Below are positions 20,601 through 31,195 of a stretch of 64,000 nt of DNA, piece after piece (the stretch's first letter is position 1; the number at the start of each line of letters is the position of its first letter). Both the position numbers and the translations under genes were made by a program. The stretch comes from Atriophallophorus winterbourni. Its lineage: Eukaryota > Platyhelminthes > Trematoda > Plagiorchiida > Microphallidae. The notes under the pieces were generated by a model. That model was given only the letters and a program-made list of their open reading frames with translations. It made no database searches and was not told the DNA's origin. The DNA is taken from positions 124,001-188,000 of the forward strand of contig JACCGJ010001650.1 in the NCBI GenBank assembly GCA_013407085.1, given 5' to 3'.

Positions 20601-21322
20601 ATGATCTACAACAGTGGATTGACTTGTGTTCGAAAACGAAAATCCCAGCCATAGATCCCTCGGGTATAACACGATTAACCCGACATCCATCTTCCCCCCA
20701 TGTCGATAAATCCCGTCTCTTACGTATTGACTGGCAAACGAGTGAACAAGCTGAAAACTTTTCATTGTCTGCCTATTTACTCCACGGTGAATCCAGTATT
20801 ATCCGGATCTTTCCGAACGTTCCATGGACTGAGCGCCAAAAGAATCGTGATTCTAAATCAACGCGCCGAGAGCCATCAGCTATCATCATTCATGGTGTAC
20901 CAGAAGGCGAATGTTCGAGTGATCTGGAAAAGAAACAGCATGATTACGATCAGTGGCGTTTCCTACATAGTCACATGGAGTGTATTGATATAATTACAAC
21001 CGCTATTTACCGTCTTCCTCGTTCAGGTACATACTCTGGTAATTCTCCCCGCTTACTGAAGGTTTGTTTTCTACATCCCGATATGGTAAATTCAGCGTTA
21101 ATTGCTTGTCGTACAACTCGTAGATATGCTCCACCTAATGTTCGACTATATTCCGACAATCCACGCCGTAATCCTATACCGACCGTTGTATCCAGATTGC
21201 CCAACACCGGCACCGAGGGTGACTCACGCGTCAATCCTAAAGTAACAAATATACCACCCGCATCTACTGACGTATCAAAAAACCTGAAGCAGCCGGTCGT
21301 GTCCCGACCGGCTCTGGTGTAA
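20601..21322 (+). pseudogene. LINE D1 ORF1, 5' truncated, C-terminal part open
   Basis: The frame is open for about 240 codons to the stop at 21320. It has no zinc finger in view; that part, if present, was lost in the truncation. It includes AIIIHGVPEGE near residue 115 and PPNVRLYSDNP further on. These resemble the ORF1 C-terminal domain of B1 (IIVNAPEPDGE), so an RNA-binding role is likely by analogy. The open frame starts within E1 and filler sequence, so the first codons are not native to the element. Confidence 0.6.
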
Positions 21323-21369
21323 ATCAGCCTTCACTTATTCTGCGGAAGTCCCTGGTATGTGGTCTTACT

Positions 21370-24123
21370 AATGCTCAAAGCCTTCTTAGTAAAATTAACG
21401 AACTCAGACTACGTACTTTCGCTTGCCCCTATGACATTCTTGCCGTCAAAGAAACTTGGTTGAGTGATTGCCACCTCGACAGTGAGATTGAGCTAACTAA
21501 CATGACTGTCCTCCGGTCAGATCGGCCTACAGCAGGAGGAGGTGTAGCTCTTTACACCCGATCATCATTACACTGCTCAGTATTAGATGGTTTTCAATCT
21601 TCCGACGCACTTACATGTGTTCTGCAACTATCCGTTCATTCAACGTTACTGATTGTTCTCATCTACCGTCTACCCAATAACTCAGCGGCTCGCGACATGC
21701 AATTGCTGACAGATCTGAACCACGCATTAACTGTTTTCCACACACATGTCCACATTATGGGTGACTTCAACTTACCACGCCTATTCTGTGACCCATATCC
21801 CAGCAACCCTCTATCTAATTAACTACTGGACTAAATACACAGTCATCCACTTTTCAACCACTCCACGCTCCCAACACGTTTTCACTCGCAGCATTCGCCC
21901 TCACTGCTAGACTTGATTATGACTAATAACGAATTAATGATTGAATATATCAAACGGGAACCCCCACTTGGGCACAGTGATCATGTCTTCCTCCACTTTG
22001 ACCTAGTTTACTGGGCTGATAAGGTAAATGCACGCTATATTTATTCATGTAATCGGACAAACTACGCGTCCCTCAACACTATCATGGATGAACAAGATTG
22101 GATTATTAACTCATCAACTTCAGCGGAAGATGCCTGGCTTCATTTTTCCACCCGCTTACAGCATCTGCAAAGCTTATGCACCATTACCAAAGAAGTTACT
22201 CTCAAAAGTCGCGGTTTTACTCCAATTCGTAGTCGCACTCGAAAATGGATGCGGGAAAGAAATATTGAATGGGCTACCTATCTCAGTATGCCAACTCCTG
22301 CGAACTAGGAGCGCTATCGGGAGCTTCGTAACAAAGTCAATTCGCTAGTTCGCGATGACAAACTCGCTTACCAGTACAGACTAACGAGCTCTTTTGCCAT
22401 CAATCCCAAAAGGTTATTTAGTTATGTGAACCGCTTGAGGTATGTTAATCCTGGAGTTACGATCCTTGAGACGCCACAAGGCTTGACCCAGAATGCTGCA
22501 GCTGCGACCGAAGCTCTGAAAGCTCATTTTGCCTCAATTTTTCAATCTTTTTTGGGCAACATCACGATTCCTGTAAATTCATCCCCATCCCATTCCACTT
22601 TATCTGACATCGAATTTACACCCACAGCTATATATCGTAAACTAAAAAACTTACGGCCCACCAGTTCCGCTGGACCAGACGGTTTCCATCCCCGAACACT
22701 ACGCGAATGTGCCTCCTCTCTCTGTTATCCCCTGGCTAATCTTTTCACGCACCTTTTTGCTAACGGCTGTGTCCCACTTGACTGGAAGTGTGGATCTATC
22801 TCTCCCATCTATAAAAGCGGCTCTCGATCTCTCGTGTCTAATTACCAACCGATTACATTACTCTCTGTTATATCGAAACTTATGGAATCTATTATCAGTG
22901 ACTCTCTGATCCATTTCATTGAAGGACTACACCTTCTGTCTGATTCGCAACACGGTTTCCGTCCCAGGATATCATGTGTGACAAACCTGATACTCGCACG
23001 TGACCACTGGACATCCGAAGTTGACAAAGGACGAGAGATTCACCTAGTATACTTAGATTTCTCGAAAGCTTTCGACAGAGTCAACCATCGAATCTTGCTC
23101 CGCAAATTATGTTCTCTAGTAATTGCAGGTCAGCTGCTTCAGTGGCTTGAGAGTTTTTTATCAGATCGCCGCGCATGATTCTGCGTCGATGGATGCCTCT
23201 CTTCAAGTTTCAGCATTTCCACCGGTGTCCTTCAAGTCTCTGTACTCGGGTCAACCCTATTCATATCCTTCATTGATGATGTCGTTGAAGCCATTGATTC
23301 CCACACGCTCATGTATGCCGACGACATGAAACGCTGGAGAGTCATCACATGTCAACACGACATCGATCAACTACAGGACGACCTCAATTCGCTTTATTTG
23401 TGGTCACTCGAAAATTGCTTGCCGTTCAATACAGAGAAATGCCGCGTCCTTTCAATGCGTGCAAACTCTAGCCCAAGCTATTACCTGGGATTACACCCAA
23501 TTGAGACGACTTCCTCAGAAACGGACTTAGGCATTATCGTGCAGTCCAACATGTCGGTCTCGGCGACGTGCTGAGAGCAGCCAATAAAGCAAACGCCATG
23601 CTTGGTCTTCTCGAACGTGTTTTTCGCAGATTTGAAACTCAATGTTAGTCACTTTTGCTAAAAACATTCATCCGTCCACATCTCGAATACGCCGTTCAAG
23701 TTTGGTGCCCGTGGTTACTGAAGGACCAAAGACTTCTTGAGGCTCCCCAGCGACGCGCCACAAAACTTGTCAGAGGTCTGGCCTCGTATGCTTATCCTGA
23801 ACGTCTTCGCTCCCTCAATCTCTTTTCAGTGAAATACAGAAGGCTCCGTGGTGACCTCATTCTCACCTACCAAATCCTCTCATCCACTGATCACCCTTGT
23901 AAACACATTCTCGTCCTTAATCGTGAAACTTCACATCTTCGTGGCCATTCACTCAAACTTTCATATCAACACTCACGCCTCAACTCGCAGGCATTTCTTT
24001 TCCCTCCGGATATGTACTCACTGGAATAGTCTACCCCAGGAAGTCGTATCCGCAACGTCCGTAGAGGTTTTTAAACGGAGTCTGGACGCTCATTTAAATG
24101 ATCTCCACAACAACATACCTTGA
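21370..24123 (+). pseudogene. LINE D1 ORF2 (endonuclease and reverse transcriptase), broken
   Basis: Endonuclease motifs are AVKETWLSDC (about 21445), AGGGVALYTR (21533), LIYRLPN, IMGDFNLPR (21757) and LGHSDHVFLHF (21970). The reverse transcriptase has SAGPDGFHP (22670), YQPITLLSVISK, DSQHGFRPRIS, LDFSKAFDRVNH (23057), then after a frameshift near 23175 the MYADDMKRW motif (23312). The C-terminal region with RPHLEYAVQVW (23670) follows in another frame. Stops at 21820 and 22306 and frameshifts near 23175, 23570 and 24000 disable it. It is close to D2 but better preserved. Confidence 0.85.
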
Positions 24124-24491
24124 GGCCTTGTCTGTCCGATTGCTGTTATTCTCGGATCAGCACTGTTCCACTACACCGCATCGCGTACTAGCTTCATTTT
24201 TTCAGGTACGTTGTCCTCCTTGCCTTACTACTCCGTTCATTCCATTCCTAACCACCTGTCAGTTTTAATTGTTTCCAGGTCTAACGCCACCCCGATGCCT
24301 CCGTATTCTCCTGCTACCTCCTCGCAATATAAGGAAGGCGCAATTCCAAAGCGAGTGTGGCCCGCTATAAGGCCTCCCGGTCCCCGAACAGATGACACTC
24401 ACAATTATATTTCCACCACACTGTACATACCAACCTGTGGTTATTTTTAAGCTATGCTTTTACACCACAATAAACCATTGAACCATTGAAC
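24124..24491 (+). other. LINE D1 3' UTR and repeat end
   Basis: Noncoding. It contains a GGCC-CGCTATAA-GGCC segment at about 24360-24376 (also at 6186-6201 in D2), which can form a short stem. It ends in CCATTGAA units. Confidence 0.7.
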
Positions 24492-24529
24492 CATAGTGAT
24501 GGGGACCTGGGATTTCGAACTAGATTGTG

Positions 24530-25512
24530 TTAAATCCTGTATACGGGTGGAAACACTAGTGGAAAATTTGACTGTGGTGAATAGTCTTGGTAAAAATGGC
24601 TGGGGGCATAAGATGGATAAACCTGTGGAGCAGGTTGTGGCCAAGATGAAATACTATGCATGTTTCTTTTGGGTGACATGACAGTTTGTGAATTGGGATA
24701 AGGTAAGTTAAAGTTGAGGTGTCCATTTCTATTTAAACTACGTTTTTGTGGCTGGTCACCATGCTGATTGGAGTAAGGGTAGGAATACCATGTAGAAGAA
24801 TTAGGGGAACCACAATACTTGAAAATGGGAGGTTGCGTAGGTAATGGATAGAGATACTTTCTAGAATATCTAGAATTACTGTTCCTAAAAGAATCGTTCA
24901 CCAGTGGCTTGATGCTTGGTGGTTTGTTTAAAAGGGGAACTATTGCTTTGAACGTTGGATGTTTAACTTTATTGACGTCCTTAGGATTTGGTCGAGGGAT
25001 AGCTTGTGGCTTAGCAGTATCCTGGGGTGCAGCCGGTGATCCGACGTCTGAGCTGATTGCAATATTTCCAGGTAGCATGTCTATGTCGGTCGGAGTGGAA
25101 ATCTTATTACAAGATGGGGATTGAGAGCTTACTCTCACTGTAGCGGGAACTTGGCGGGCAAATTTACGTTGTAGGGGTGTATTGTCGCGTTTAATTAACA
25201 CATTCGAGAATCTAGCAACAGAAGCTAGAACGTGCTTATTTTTCAACATTATTCATCCAACGGGTATTTATCTGCTATATTTAAAAGGATTAAGTTCTTC
25301 GCTCTGATTCTCCGTTGCTCAATTTCCGAGGTTAGAGATTCAACGAAGCGTCCTGTGCACTGAAGCAGATCATAGTCAACATTATAATTGGGGTCGAGAA
25401 GTATTGCCAAAGGTTCTAGTACCGTGAAAAGGCTCGACATACTGTTCACTTTATCCACCATGGTTTCAAAATTAGTCTCCAAATTGTGTAATTTAGAGAG
25501 TAGAGTAGACAT
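24530..25512 (-). pseudogene. LINE E1 ORF1 (coiled-coil start, Pro-rich end)
   Basis: Two overlapping frames. The first (25512-25249, 87 codons from an ATG) begins MSTLLSKLHNLETNFETM, a heptad-like coiled coil, and ends with RRIRAKNLILLNIADKY, reminiscent of the RNA-binding segment of LINE ORF1 proteins. Its TAA stop overlaps the ATG of the second frame (25249-24530, 239 codons) as TAATG. The second is rich in Pro, Ser, Tyr and Asn and lacks zinc knuckles. The two may be one protein broken by an indel or a real stop-start pair. The position just before ORF2 of the same element supports the ORF1 call. Confidence 0.6.
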
Positions 25513-25537
25513 ATTAGAGTCAGTTCTGTTCAGTTTA

Positions 25538-25802
25538 TGGTGTTTTCATCATTGTATATTTTATTACAATAACCCTGCATATTTCATTATTGTTTTGTTT
25601 TACTGATACATGTAAATATGTACACAATTTGAATATACGATTCACGCCGCGCTCGTGTTCTGCTTTGGGACAAGTATATCGCGTGTGACTGCCTGGGATT
25701 TGTATGCTGTTATTCGTTGCGAACTGTGTTCCGGTTTATTGCGTTCAATAACCAGAGACGTACTTTGTTAGTGGTGAAATCTCCGTTGGATCAACCGCCA
25801 CA
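25538..25802 (+). repeat. LTR-1 5' long terminal repeat
   Basis: It begins TGGTGTTTTC and ends CCGCCACA and is repeated nearly unchanged at 29984-30245. It should hold the element promoter; no TATA box is assigned. Confidence 0.88.
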
Positions 25803-25805
25803 AAT

Positions 25806-25820
25806 TGGTGAGCCCCGAAC
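25806..25820 (+). promoter_or_regulatory. LTR-1 primer-binding site
   Basis: TGGTGAGCCCCGAAC lies 3 nt after the 5' LTR. TGG at the start complements a tRNA CCA end. LTR-2 has nearly the same site (TGGTGAGCCCG). The CsRn1 clade is known to use tRNA-Trp; I did not verify which tRNA fits here. Confidence 0.65.
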
Positions 25821-25903
25821 ATTTTTCTTTTTGAAATTTTCGTTCGTACCTTATACTCTCATTTATTTTGATTTTGCTGTCATATATATTTTCCATTTAC
25901 TAA

Positions 25904-26743
25904 ATGGATTCTAAATCAGCATTTTCTGATACGACATCTGGGGATATTTCTACAGACGTTATGTCAAACTTTAGTCTTCCCTCTGTTGGTATCAACGACC
26001 CTCGCCTCTGGTTTGCACAGATCAAGACACTTTTCGAGTTTTACCGCGTTAACACTCTACGATCCCAATATAATCGTGTAGTTGGTATGTTGCCATCGTC
26101 AGTCGCAAAAGAGGTTGCAGATTTAATTTACAACCGCCCTGCCGATAATCCGTACGATGCACTTAAACACGCCATTATCTCACGTACTTCATCTACTGAC
26201 GAGCAAAACCTACGGAAACTTTTGTCCGGTTTAGAAATGGGTGATCACACTCCCTCACAACACCTGCGACACATGCTTCAATTAACAGGAGACAAGCCTG
26301 TTGATGACAAGATCATTCGTGAATTATGGCAGCAGAGTCTCACAGTCGACGTCCGTAAAGTGTTAGCCATTATGGATAAGACTACTAGTTTGCAACACCT
26401 GGCACGCATAGCGGATGAAGTACATGATATATCGCATGGTAGTACGTTATCTCATGTCCGACACACTGACGCGCATACAAGCATCCCTGTCCAGAATGAT
26501 TTTGAAGAGTTAAAATCGATGTTCCATTCCTTGTCATTGCAAGTACAGAACATCGCACGATCTCGTAGTTCTTCTCGAAATCGTCATTCGCAACAGCCCA
26601 AGAAGCGATCGTCGAGTCGTTCTAACGGTTCAAGTTTATGTTACTATCATCGTCGTTTCGGTGCAAAGGCCCTGCATTGCACGTCACCTTGCACATATAA
26701 TTCAAATGTGTCCAATCAGGGAAACCACGAAGCCAGACAGTAG
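25904..26743 (+). CDS. LTR-1 Gag, 279 aa, open
   Basis: This is the structural protein that would form the virus-like particle. It starts at an ATG 84 nt after the primer site. Residues 30-190 are a capsid-like helical region with DPRLWFAQIKTLFEF, LPSSVAKEVADLI and TPSQHLRHML. The same landmarks occur in LTR-2 Gag. A basic Ser/Arg-rich stretch (about 215-245) follows, then C-YY-H...C-TSP-C near 246-263, a CHCC motif in place of the usual CCHC knuckle. It ends just before the protease region, which lies in another frame. No internal stop is seen. Confidence 0.85.
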   Translation: MDSKSAFSDTTSGDISTDVMSNFSLPSVGINDPRLWFAQIKTLFEFYRVNTLRSQYNRVVGMLPSSVAKEVADLIYNRPADNPYDALKHAIISRTSSTDEQNLRKLLSGLEMGDHTPSQHLRHMLQLTGDKPVDDKIIRELWQQSLTVDVRKVLAIMDKTTSLQHLARIADEVHDISHGSTLSHVRHTDAHTSIPVQNDFEELKSMFHSLSLQVQNIARSRSSSRNRHSQQPKKRSSSRSNGSSLCYYHRRFGAKALHCTSPCTYNSNVSNQGNHEARQ

Positions 26744-26751
26744 ACACGGCA

Positions 26752-29700
26752 TCTCTGTCTGGCTCCCCTCAAAGCCGTCTTTTCTACGTTAACGACCGGG
26801 CCACTAAAATGCGATTCCTCATCGACACTGGTGCTGAGATTAGCGTTATCCCACCATCCACTAAGGAACGCAAGAGTCCTTCGTCAATGACGTTGCAGGC
26901 GGCAAACGGCACGAAAATTTCCACTTTCGGTCAAAGATCACTCTCTGTCGAATTGGGTCTACGACGCGACTTTCGATGAATTTTCACGCTGGCTGATGTC
27001 AAAGTACCGATTCTGGGAGCAGATTTTCTCTCACATTTTGATCTTTCAGTCAATATAGCTAAACGAAAGATTATTGATGATTTGACAAAGATTAACTCCT
27101 TTGGTAATTCCTGCGATTTCTCCATTCGAACCATTCGTGTACTCACCCCTGACATCCCATCTGCGTTCAGTGACTTACTGAAAGAATTTTCGGAAGTTTT
27201 CAAACCCTGTACACAAGCTGCGGTCGTTAAACATAACGATAAACACCACATCGTGACCCGTGGTCCTCCAGTGTTTAGCAAGCTCCGTCGTTTGGCTCCA
27301 AACAAGTTCGATGTAGCGAAACGTGAGTTTTAAGATATGCTCAAACTGAAAATTATCGGGCCATCCAAATCGCCTTATGCAAGCCCCTTTCACATGGTGG
27401 AGAAAAATAAATCTGATGCTTGGCGACCATGCGGTGATTACCGTTCCCTTAACAGAGTTACTGTTCCCGATCGTTACCCCATTCCCCATATTCATGACTT
27501 TGCACTTTCATTACACGGAACGACAGTGTTTTCTAAACTAGATTTGGTGCGTGCTTATCACCAGATACCTGTCGCCGACGAAGATATCCCTAAAACAGCT
27601 ATTACCACACCCTTTGGTCTTTTCGAATTTTTAAAAATGCCCTTTGGTTTACGCAATGCTGCTCAAACCTTCCAGAGATTCATGAACCGAGTTTTCCAGG
27701 GATTATCCTTTGTGCATGTCTACATTGATGTCGTCCTGATCGCCAGTTCTTCTCAACAGGAACATGCAGAACATCTGCATGCTGTTTTTCAGCGACTTTC
27801 ACAATTCGGCGTTGTGGTTAACCCGCATAAATGCCATTTTGCTGTCGCTTCCCTCGAAATCTTAGGACATCATGTCGATCAAAACGGAATTCGCCCTGTG
27901 CTCGATAAAATTTCCTCCATCAATGATTATCCATGTCCCACCTCGCTTCGACAGTTACGTCGATTCCTCGGGTTAGCTAATTATTACAGAAGATTTATTC
28001 CACACTGTGCTAACATCGCTCAACCGATGACTGATTTGTTACGAGGAACGGAACGACAATTTAAAATGAATGCAGATGCTGCTGAATCGTTTTAGCGATT
28101 GAAATCTGCACTGAAAGAAGCATCTACGTTATCCTACATGTCCAGGAATCCCAACGCTTCGCTTTCACTTGTCACCGATGCATCACAAGCAGCAGTCGGC
28201 GCTGTCCTGCAGCAAAGTATTGACGGTGTTACTAAACCGCTTGCATTCTTTTCTCGTCGTCTACAACCCGCCCAAACCCGCTATAGTACATTTGGCCGCG
28301 AATTGTTAGCTATGTATTATGCTGTTCGTCATTTTAGACATTTGCTTGAAGGTCGCGATTTCATTGTTTGGACCGACCACAACATCTCACTTTTGCGTTG
28401 TCCGCCACAGCTGATAGATATTTACCACGTGAGATACGTCACCTTGACTATATTTCTCAATTTACGAGTGACATTCGCTATCTATCTGCTTCGTCGAACA
28501 CAGTTGCCGATGCATTTTCTCGCATGCAACTCACAGCACTCAGTCGATCGAACTTTGATCTCACACAGCTAGCAGAGGCTCAACAACATGAAAGTGACAT
28601 GCAGCACTACCAATCTTCGTCATACCTCCGAGTCCAACGTATTCCAATTCCCAACTCCAGTTTGACTGTTTTGTGTGATTTTTACAACGAACATCCCCGT
28701 CCTTTAGTACCAAAATTACTTAGAAAATCAATTTTTGAACATTTTCATTCCCTTTCCCATCCCGGCATTCGTGCTACTCGTAAGTTGATCACTGATCGAT
28801 TTGTTTGGCCGAACATGCATGCGGATATTCAAAATTGGACAAAGGCCTGTCTCCAGTGCAAACGCAGTAAAGTTCAACGCCATACTCTTAGTGCTCCATG
28901 ATCTTTTCCTCCACCAAGCCAACGTTTTCAGCACGTTCATCTCGACATTGTCGGTCCTCTGGCTATCTCTAATGGTTTCACCAACATTTTAACTTGTGTT
29001 GACCGTTTCAGCCGCTGGCCTATAGCCATTCACATTACCGGTATTACAGCTGAGACCGTAGCGAAAAACTTTCAACAATACTGGATAAGTAATTACGGTG
29101 TTCCATCTACTATTACTACTGATCGTGGATCACAGTTCCAATCTACCCTTTTTCGTGAGTTGACTATACTCCTCGGCTCTAACCACATTAAAACGACAGC
29201 CTATCATCCTTGCGCGAACGGACTTGTTGAACGGTTCCATCGACAGCTGAAAGCAGCATTGATGTCACATGGTAATACCGAAAACTGGGCAGAGAACCTG
29301 CCAGTGATCCTTCTTGGTATACGTGCTACCGTCAAAGAAGATCTCGGATGTTCTGCAGCAGAGTTAGTTTACGGCACACCACTCCGTCTCCCAGGTGAAT
29401 TGATCGCATCCCCTGACGTTGCAGCTGACATTACTATTCCCCACTATGTCAATCGCTTACGCTCCTTCATGCGTCAATTACGTGCCACCCCCACTCGCCC
29501 ATACACCCGTAACGTTTACTTACCAAGTGATTTGCATTCATGCTCATTTGTTTTTGTTCGAACTGATCATACGCGCAAACCCCTGCAAGCCCCATACACC
29601 GGTCCCTTCAAAGTCGTTAGCCGCTGTGACAAATACTTCGTCATCGAACGAAATGGTTCTCGAGATACTGTTGCAATTGATCGATTGAAAGCGGCTTTTA

Positions 29701-29809
29701 TCGAACCAGTCTGCGACGAAACACCGCCTCCAGACGTTCACCCCCCAAGTGGTACCCCGGATGTTGACCTTTTCCCTACAACCCCACCCACTTTTCAGTC
29801 GACCCAATG
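26752..29809 (+). pseudogene. LTR-1 Pol (protease, reverse transcriptase, RNase H, integrase), broken
   Basis: The protease has FLIDTGAEISVIP near 26817. The reverse transcriptase has [12 protein letters not shown] (27540) and [16 protein letters not shown] (27640). Its YIDD box reads YIDV at 27721-27732, so one catalytic Asp is gone. RNase H has TDASQAAVGAVLQ (28170) and FGRELLAMY. The integrase has HSLSHPGIRATRK with C-x2-C (about 28745-28865), then [16 protein letters not shown] and NGLVERFHR, so Asp, Asp and Glu are all present (28940-29240). Breaks are TGA at 26977, TAA at 27331, TAG at 28093, a frameshift near 28380 and TGA at 28899. The last open piece (29160-29809) covers the integrase end. 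Confidence 0.88.
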
Positions 29810-29968
29810 AACCAAACCATGTAAACTCTCTCTTCCATCATCTGACTCACCCTCTCCAATTCACAAAACTCGATCATTGTCCGGAGAGTCAGGTGGCCTG
29901 CAAACCTTGCAGACTACGCTGATTAAATACATTTTCGTTTCGAGCGTTCCACTCTCTTCTAACGCTCT

Positions 29969-29978
29969 AGGGAGGGAG
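29969..29978 (+). promoter_or_regulatory. LTR-1 polypurine tract
   Basis: AGGGAGGGAG lies a few bases before the 3' LTR and resembles the AGGGGGAGAG tract of LTR-2. It would prime plus-strand DNA. Confidence 0.65.
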
Positions 29979-29983
29979 TATTA

Positions 29984-30245
29984 TGGGGTTTTCATCATTG
30001 TATATTTTATTACAATAACCCTGCATATTTCATTATTGTTTTGTTTTAATGATACATGTAAATATGTACACAATTTGAATATACGATTCACGCCGCGCTC
30101 GTGTTCTGATTTGGGACAAGTATATCGCGTGTGACTGCCTGGGATTTGTATGCTGTTATTCGTTGCGAACTGTGTTCCGGTTTATTGCGTTCAATATCCA
30201 GAGACGTATGTTAGTGGTGAAATCTCCGTTGGATCAACCGCCACA
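29984..30245 (+). repeat. LTR-1 3' long terminal repeat
   Basis: Near-identical partner of 25538-25802, with a 3-bp gap near the end. The sequence just outside (AGATCAGTTCAGTTCAG) resembles the sequence just before the 5' LTR. Confidence 0.88.
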
Positions 30246-30247
30246 AG

Positions 30248-30355
30248 ATCAGTTCAGTTCAGTTTAGTACGACTGAACATTTATTCGATCGTGGAGTGAC
30301 ACGTGGGTTTCGAGATGTTTTCAAGTATTTAGAAAGCACCATATTTAGCGAATGA
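30248..30355 (-). repeat. Decayed LINE family A 3' tail
   Basis: TTCAG units at 30250-30264 are followed by diverged sequence ending gtatttagaaagcacca, which matches the antisense family A tail at 18045-18062. The rest to 30415 is unassigned. Confidence 0.5.
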
Positions 30356-31082
30356 ACGTATGAATCAATATATGCGATAGTGAGAACAAAGAAACTTGCC
30401 GAGTTTAAAACTGCCCGCTGGGGGATTTCAACCTCCCAGACATCAATTGGGCCGTCCCTGTAGGTTTAGTCACCAAGCAATCCGAAATGTTTCTCGAATG
30501 GCTCCATGATCATGCGCTGCATCAGCATGTGAGTGATCCTACCAGGTTTCGTAATGGGTGTACTCCATCCACTCTCGTCCTAGTATTGTAGTCCCAGCCC
30601 GAAGACGTTAGATTCTTAAAACACCTACCACCGCTCGGCAAAAGCAATCACGTAATGATAATCTTCGAAGCGGTACTGCGGTTTCACAAACCTACTGCTC
30701 GCCCTAGACGAAATTTCGAGCTTGTAGACTGGGATTTTTTTCTACATGCTTCAAAATCTTTCTTTCAGTTCTCTAACGATTTCAATGTAAGTAAAAACTG
30801 GGATAGAATTTGTAAGTATCTCAAGGAGTTACAAGACAAGCACGCTCCGCTGCAAGTCGTGAAGAAACATCATAGGCCGCCCTGGTGGACTCCTCGAGTT
30901 CGTCGGTCTACCCGTAAACGAGATCGTTTACGGCAGTAATATAAGCTATATCTCACTTCTGGTTCTTGGGTCTGATACAAAACCGCTTGGAACGCTTGTG
31001 GTAAAATACAGCGTTTGCTCAAACAGGAGTTTAATTCATCCTTAGCAAGAGATGCTAAATCCAATCCCAGAAGATTTTATAT

Positions 31083-31114
31083 TTTATTTGCATGCCTTGG
31101 TTTACCAAGAATAT

Positions 31115-31195
<81 letters not shown>
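31083..31195 (+). repeat. Short repeat F with ATT microsatellite, inside A3 ORF2
   Basis: A TTTGCATGCCTTGG-TTTACCAAG segment and a run of about 25 ATT units split the family A sequence that reads straight through at 39350-39366. It lies in the opposite direction to the copies at 10374 and 37386. Poly-Ile frames here are artefacts. Confidence 0.72.

Larger units (their letters stand above)
20601..24491 (+). mobile_element. LINE family D copy D1 (about 3.9 kb) inside E1
   Basis: A plus-strand LINE inserted head-on into E1 between its ORF1 and ORF2. It has a 5'-truncated ORF1 (20601-21322), an ORF2 with endonuclease and reverse transcriptase (21370-24123), a 3' UTR (24124-24491) and an end made of 8-bp ATTGAACC-like units (24470-24491). 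It is collinear with D2 at 3555-6320. A clear target duplication was not found, because filler sequence occupies the 5' junction. Confidence 0.83.
10551..25535 (-). mobile_element. LINE family E copy E1, about 5.1 kb, split by three later insertions
   Basis: Four collinear minus-strand blocks form one element. They are ORF1 and leader (25535-24492), the ORF2 endonuclease (20563-19559), the rest of ORF2 and most of the 3' UTR (17862-14824), and the last 37 bases (10587-10551, ending CTTGATAAGG). The gaps are LINE D1, LINE A2 and LINE B1. The joins are supported by target duplications for A2 (TGTTCA at 17857-17862 and 19553-19558) and B1 (CGTTT at 10583-10587 and 14819-14823), and by the uninterrupted family E sequence at 41429-41600 and 53210-53270. 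Its 5' end lies against LTR-1. Both reading frames are damaged. Confidence 0.8.
25538..30245 (+). mobile_element. LTR-1: CsRn1-like Ty3/gypsy retrotransposon with broken pol
   Basis: Two direct LTRs (25538-25802 and 29984-30245) flank gag and pol. The LTRs differ by 4 substitutions and one 3-bp gap over about 265 bp by my reading, so the insertion is fairly young. A primer-binding site follows the 5' LTR and a purine tract precedes the 3' LTR. The Gag motif is C-x2-H...C-x3-C, as described for the CsRn1 clade. Pol is disabled by three nonsense codons before the integrase, a further TGA, one frameshift and a lost catalytic Asp. Confidence 0.9.
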
